Source: an uncultured Terriglobus sp. (GTDB lineage Bacteria; Acidobacteriota; Terriglobia; Terriglobales; Acidobacteriaceae). From it: DNA of 8,726 bases. Below the pieces are notes generated by a model, which searched no databases, had not been told where the DNA came from, and saw only the letters and a list, made by a program, of their open reading frames with translations. Below are positions 7,433 to 8,726 of the stretch, piece after piece (the stretch's first letter is position 1; each line of letters starts with the position of its first letter). Location: NCBI GenBank assembly GCA_937859825.1, contig CALMAP010000076.1:3776-12501 (forward strand), read 5' to 3'. The translations under genes were made by a program, and so were the position numbers.

Positions 7433-8726
7433 ATGCTGCCTGTTTCACTGTCGCGAACGAAGCTGATCTTAGCGTGCCTCATGGCACTCTTCGCGTCTGC
7501 GTGCTTTGTTCTTGTTCCCCGTAGCGTTCACGCTGGGTCTGAAGCGGAGGCGTCGGCAGACGCTCGTCACGCCTACCACGAGAAGACAGCCGCAAAGTAC
7601 AACTACTACCAAGGCAGAGAGAACCCATTTCTGCCGTCGAATATGACGACGGACACGGGCGAGTTTCTCGATCCGAAGAGCTTCCCCACCGCCGACTATT
7701 GCGGTCACTGCCACAAGGAAGCGCACCAGCAGTGGCGCGAGTCGGCCCATTCCAATTCGAACCGTGCGCCCTGGTACCTGAAAAACGTCAACCTGCTGAA
7801 CGATGAGAAGGGGATTCAGTTCTCTCGCCACTGTGAGGGCTGTCACGACCCCATCGCGCTTGCCTCGGGCGCCCTGACGCAAGGTGGCCCGAAGAAGCGC
7901 CCGTATGATCAGGATGGCGTGACCTGCTCAGTCTGCCACGCAATTCAGAAGGTCGATACCCGCGGCACGGGCTCTTACGTGCTCGGCACACCTGCGGTAC
8001 TGGTGGATGAAGCGGGCAAGCCAATTATGCGGCAGGTCTCCGACAGCGAGATTCTTGCCCACCTTGACCGCCACAGCAAAGCCGTGATGCAGCCTTTCTA
8101 CAAGAGCAGCGAGTACTGCTCGAGTTGCCACAAAGCCGCGCTACCCACCACGCTGAACGGCTACAAGTGGCAGCGCGCCATCTCGCTCTATGACGAATGG
8201 CAAAACAGCTCTTTTGCCAAGCAATCGCCGCTTCCCTTCTACGTGAAGGACTCGGTAAGCACCTGCCAGACCTGCCACATGCAGCGCGAAGCGCTGGTGG
8301 GCACCGACCCTGGAGCGAAGAAGGGCCAGCTCGCCTCGCACCGCTGGCTCGGCGCGAACACCGTCGTTCCGCAGTATTACAAGTTCGACGAGCAGGCGAA
8401 GCGCATCGCGGAGTTCCTGAAGAGCAGCGTCTTCAACGTGGATGTCTTCGGCATCGAGCGCGGCAACAGCAATCCGGAAGCGCCGAATGCAAACGTGACC
8501 GCGCCGCTCGGCATGTCCAGCTTTGCGTTGAAGGCAGGTGAGCCCATCACGGTCGATGTGGTCATCCAGAACAAGGGCATTGCGCACTCCCACGTACCGG
8601 AGCAGCGCGACATGTATGAGAGCTGGACTGCGTTCACCGTGAAAGACAGCGCGGGCAAGGTACTGTTTGAGAGCGGCGGCACCCAGCCCGACGGCGAGCT
8701 CGAACCGACCGCGCACAGCTTTACGA
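7433..8726 (+). CDS. Multiheme c-type cytochrome, exported (3' end beyond window)
   Basis: An open frame of 431 codons runs off the right edge. A Sec signal covers about residues 1-34 (basic SRTK, then LILACLMALFASACFVLV, likely cleavage after VHA), so heme is attached in the periplasm. Five CXXCH heme-binding motifs are visible: CGHCH at 90-94, CEGCH at 134-138, CSVCH at 165-169, CSSCH at 229-233 and CQTCH at 278-282. The first, within YCGHCHKEAHQQWRESAH, has the look of cytochrome c-554-like domains. His106 and His303 are possible distal heme ligands. From about 355 on, the sequence lacks heme sites and looks like a beta-sandwich (LKAGEPITVDVVIQNKGIAH, then WTAFTVKDSAGKVLFESGG), as in large acidobacterial multiheme cytochromes. 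The ATG at 7433 has no clear Shine-Dalgarno, but it gives a proper signal; an ATG at 7481 would cut into it. The role is probably periplasmic electron transfer or a redox enzyme. The partner and substrate are unknown. Confidence 0.9.
   Translation, partial: MLPVSLSRTKLILACLMALFASACFVLVPRSVHAGSEAEASADARHAYHEKTAAKYNYYQGRENPFLPSNMTTDTGEFLDPKSFPTADYCGHCHKEAHQQWRESAHSNSNRAPWYLKNVNLLNDEKGIQFSRHCEGCHDPIALASGALTQGGPKKRPYDQDGVTCSVCHAIQKVDTRGTGSYVLGTPAVLVDEAGKPIMRQVSDSEILAHLDRHSKAVMQPFYKSSEYCSSCHKAALPTTLNGYKWQRAISLYDEWQNSSFAKQSPLPFYVKDSVSTCQTCHMQREALVGTDPGAKKGQLASHRWLGANTVVPQYYKFDEQAKRIAEFLKSSVFNVDVFGIERGNSNPEAPNANVTAPLGMSSFALKAGEPITVDVVIQNKGIAHSHVPEQRDMYESWTAFTVKDSAGKVLFESGGTQPDGELEPTAHSFT

Noticed and set aside
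7469..8716. Several minus-strand frames opposite the cytochrome gene.
   Set aside because: The plus strand encodes a signal peptide and five CXXCH motifs in one continuous frame. The opposite frames have no motif and overlap each other.

Overview
This 8.7 kb window looks like chromosomal DNA from a GC-rich Gram-negative bacterium. An acidobacterium of the Terriglobus/Granulicella/Edaphobacter kind is my best guess. The guess rests on gene content: a long secreted TPR protein, a small exported protein of a style I associate with acidobacteria, a two-gene MFP-RND efflux operon and a large multiheme cytochrome c. No rRNA, tRNA or marker gene is present to confirm it. Almost every protein here carries an export signal, so the window is mainly cell-envelope and periplasmic genes.

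Layout: the left third is on the minus strand. Read in the direction of transcription, it holds a small secreted protein of unknown function (about 2707 to 2123), then 25 bp later a 592-residue secreted TPR protein (2097 to 319). After a 176-bp gap with a possible promoter and two small hairpins comes the start of a protein with a twin-arginine signal (142 to 1), cut by the window edge. A 204-bp divergent intergenic region (2708-2911) separates this cluster from the plus-strand genes.

The plus-strand genes begin with an RND efflux pair: a periplasmic adaptor lipoprotein (2912-4006, TTG start behind a strong Shine-Dalgarno) and an AcrB-type HAE1 inner-membrane pump (4061-7321, proton-relay residues intact). 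No outer-membrane channel gene is present. A strong hairpin with a GAAA loop (7342-7371) closes the operon. The last gene is a multiheme c-type cytochrome (7433 to beyond 8726) with five CXXCH sites in the visible 431 residues. It is incomplete at the right edge.

The adaptor and pump should form one proton-driven export machine with a channel encoded elsewhere. The cytochrome belongs to periplasmic electron transfer and is probably a separate transcription unit. I found no mobile element, CRISPR array, phage gene or RNA gene, and no clear new system. The best leads are the unknown small exported protein paired with the TPR protein, and the multiheme cytochrome.
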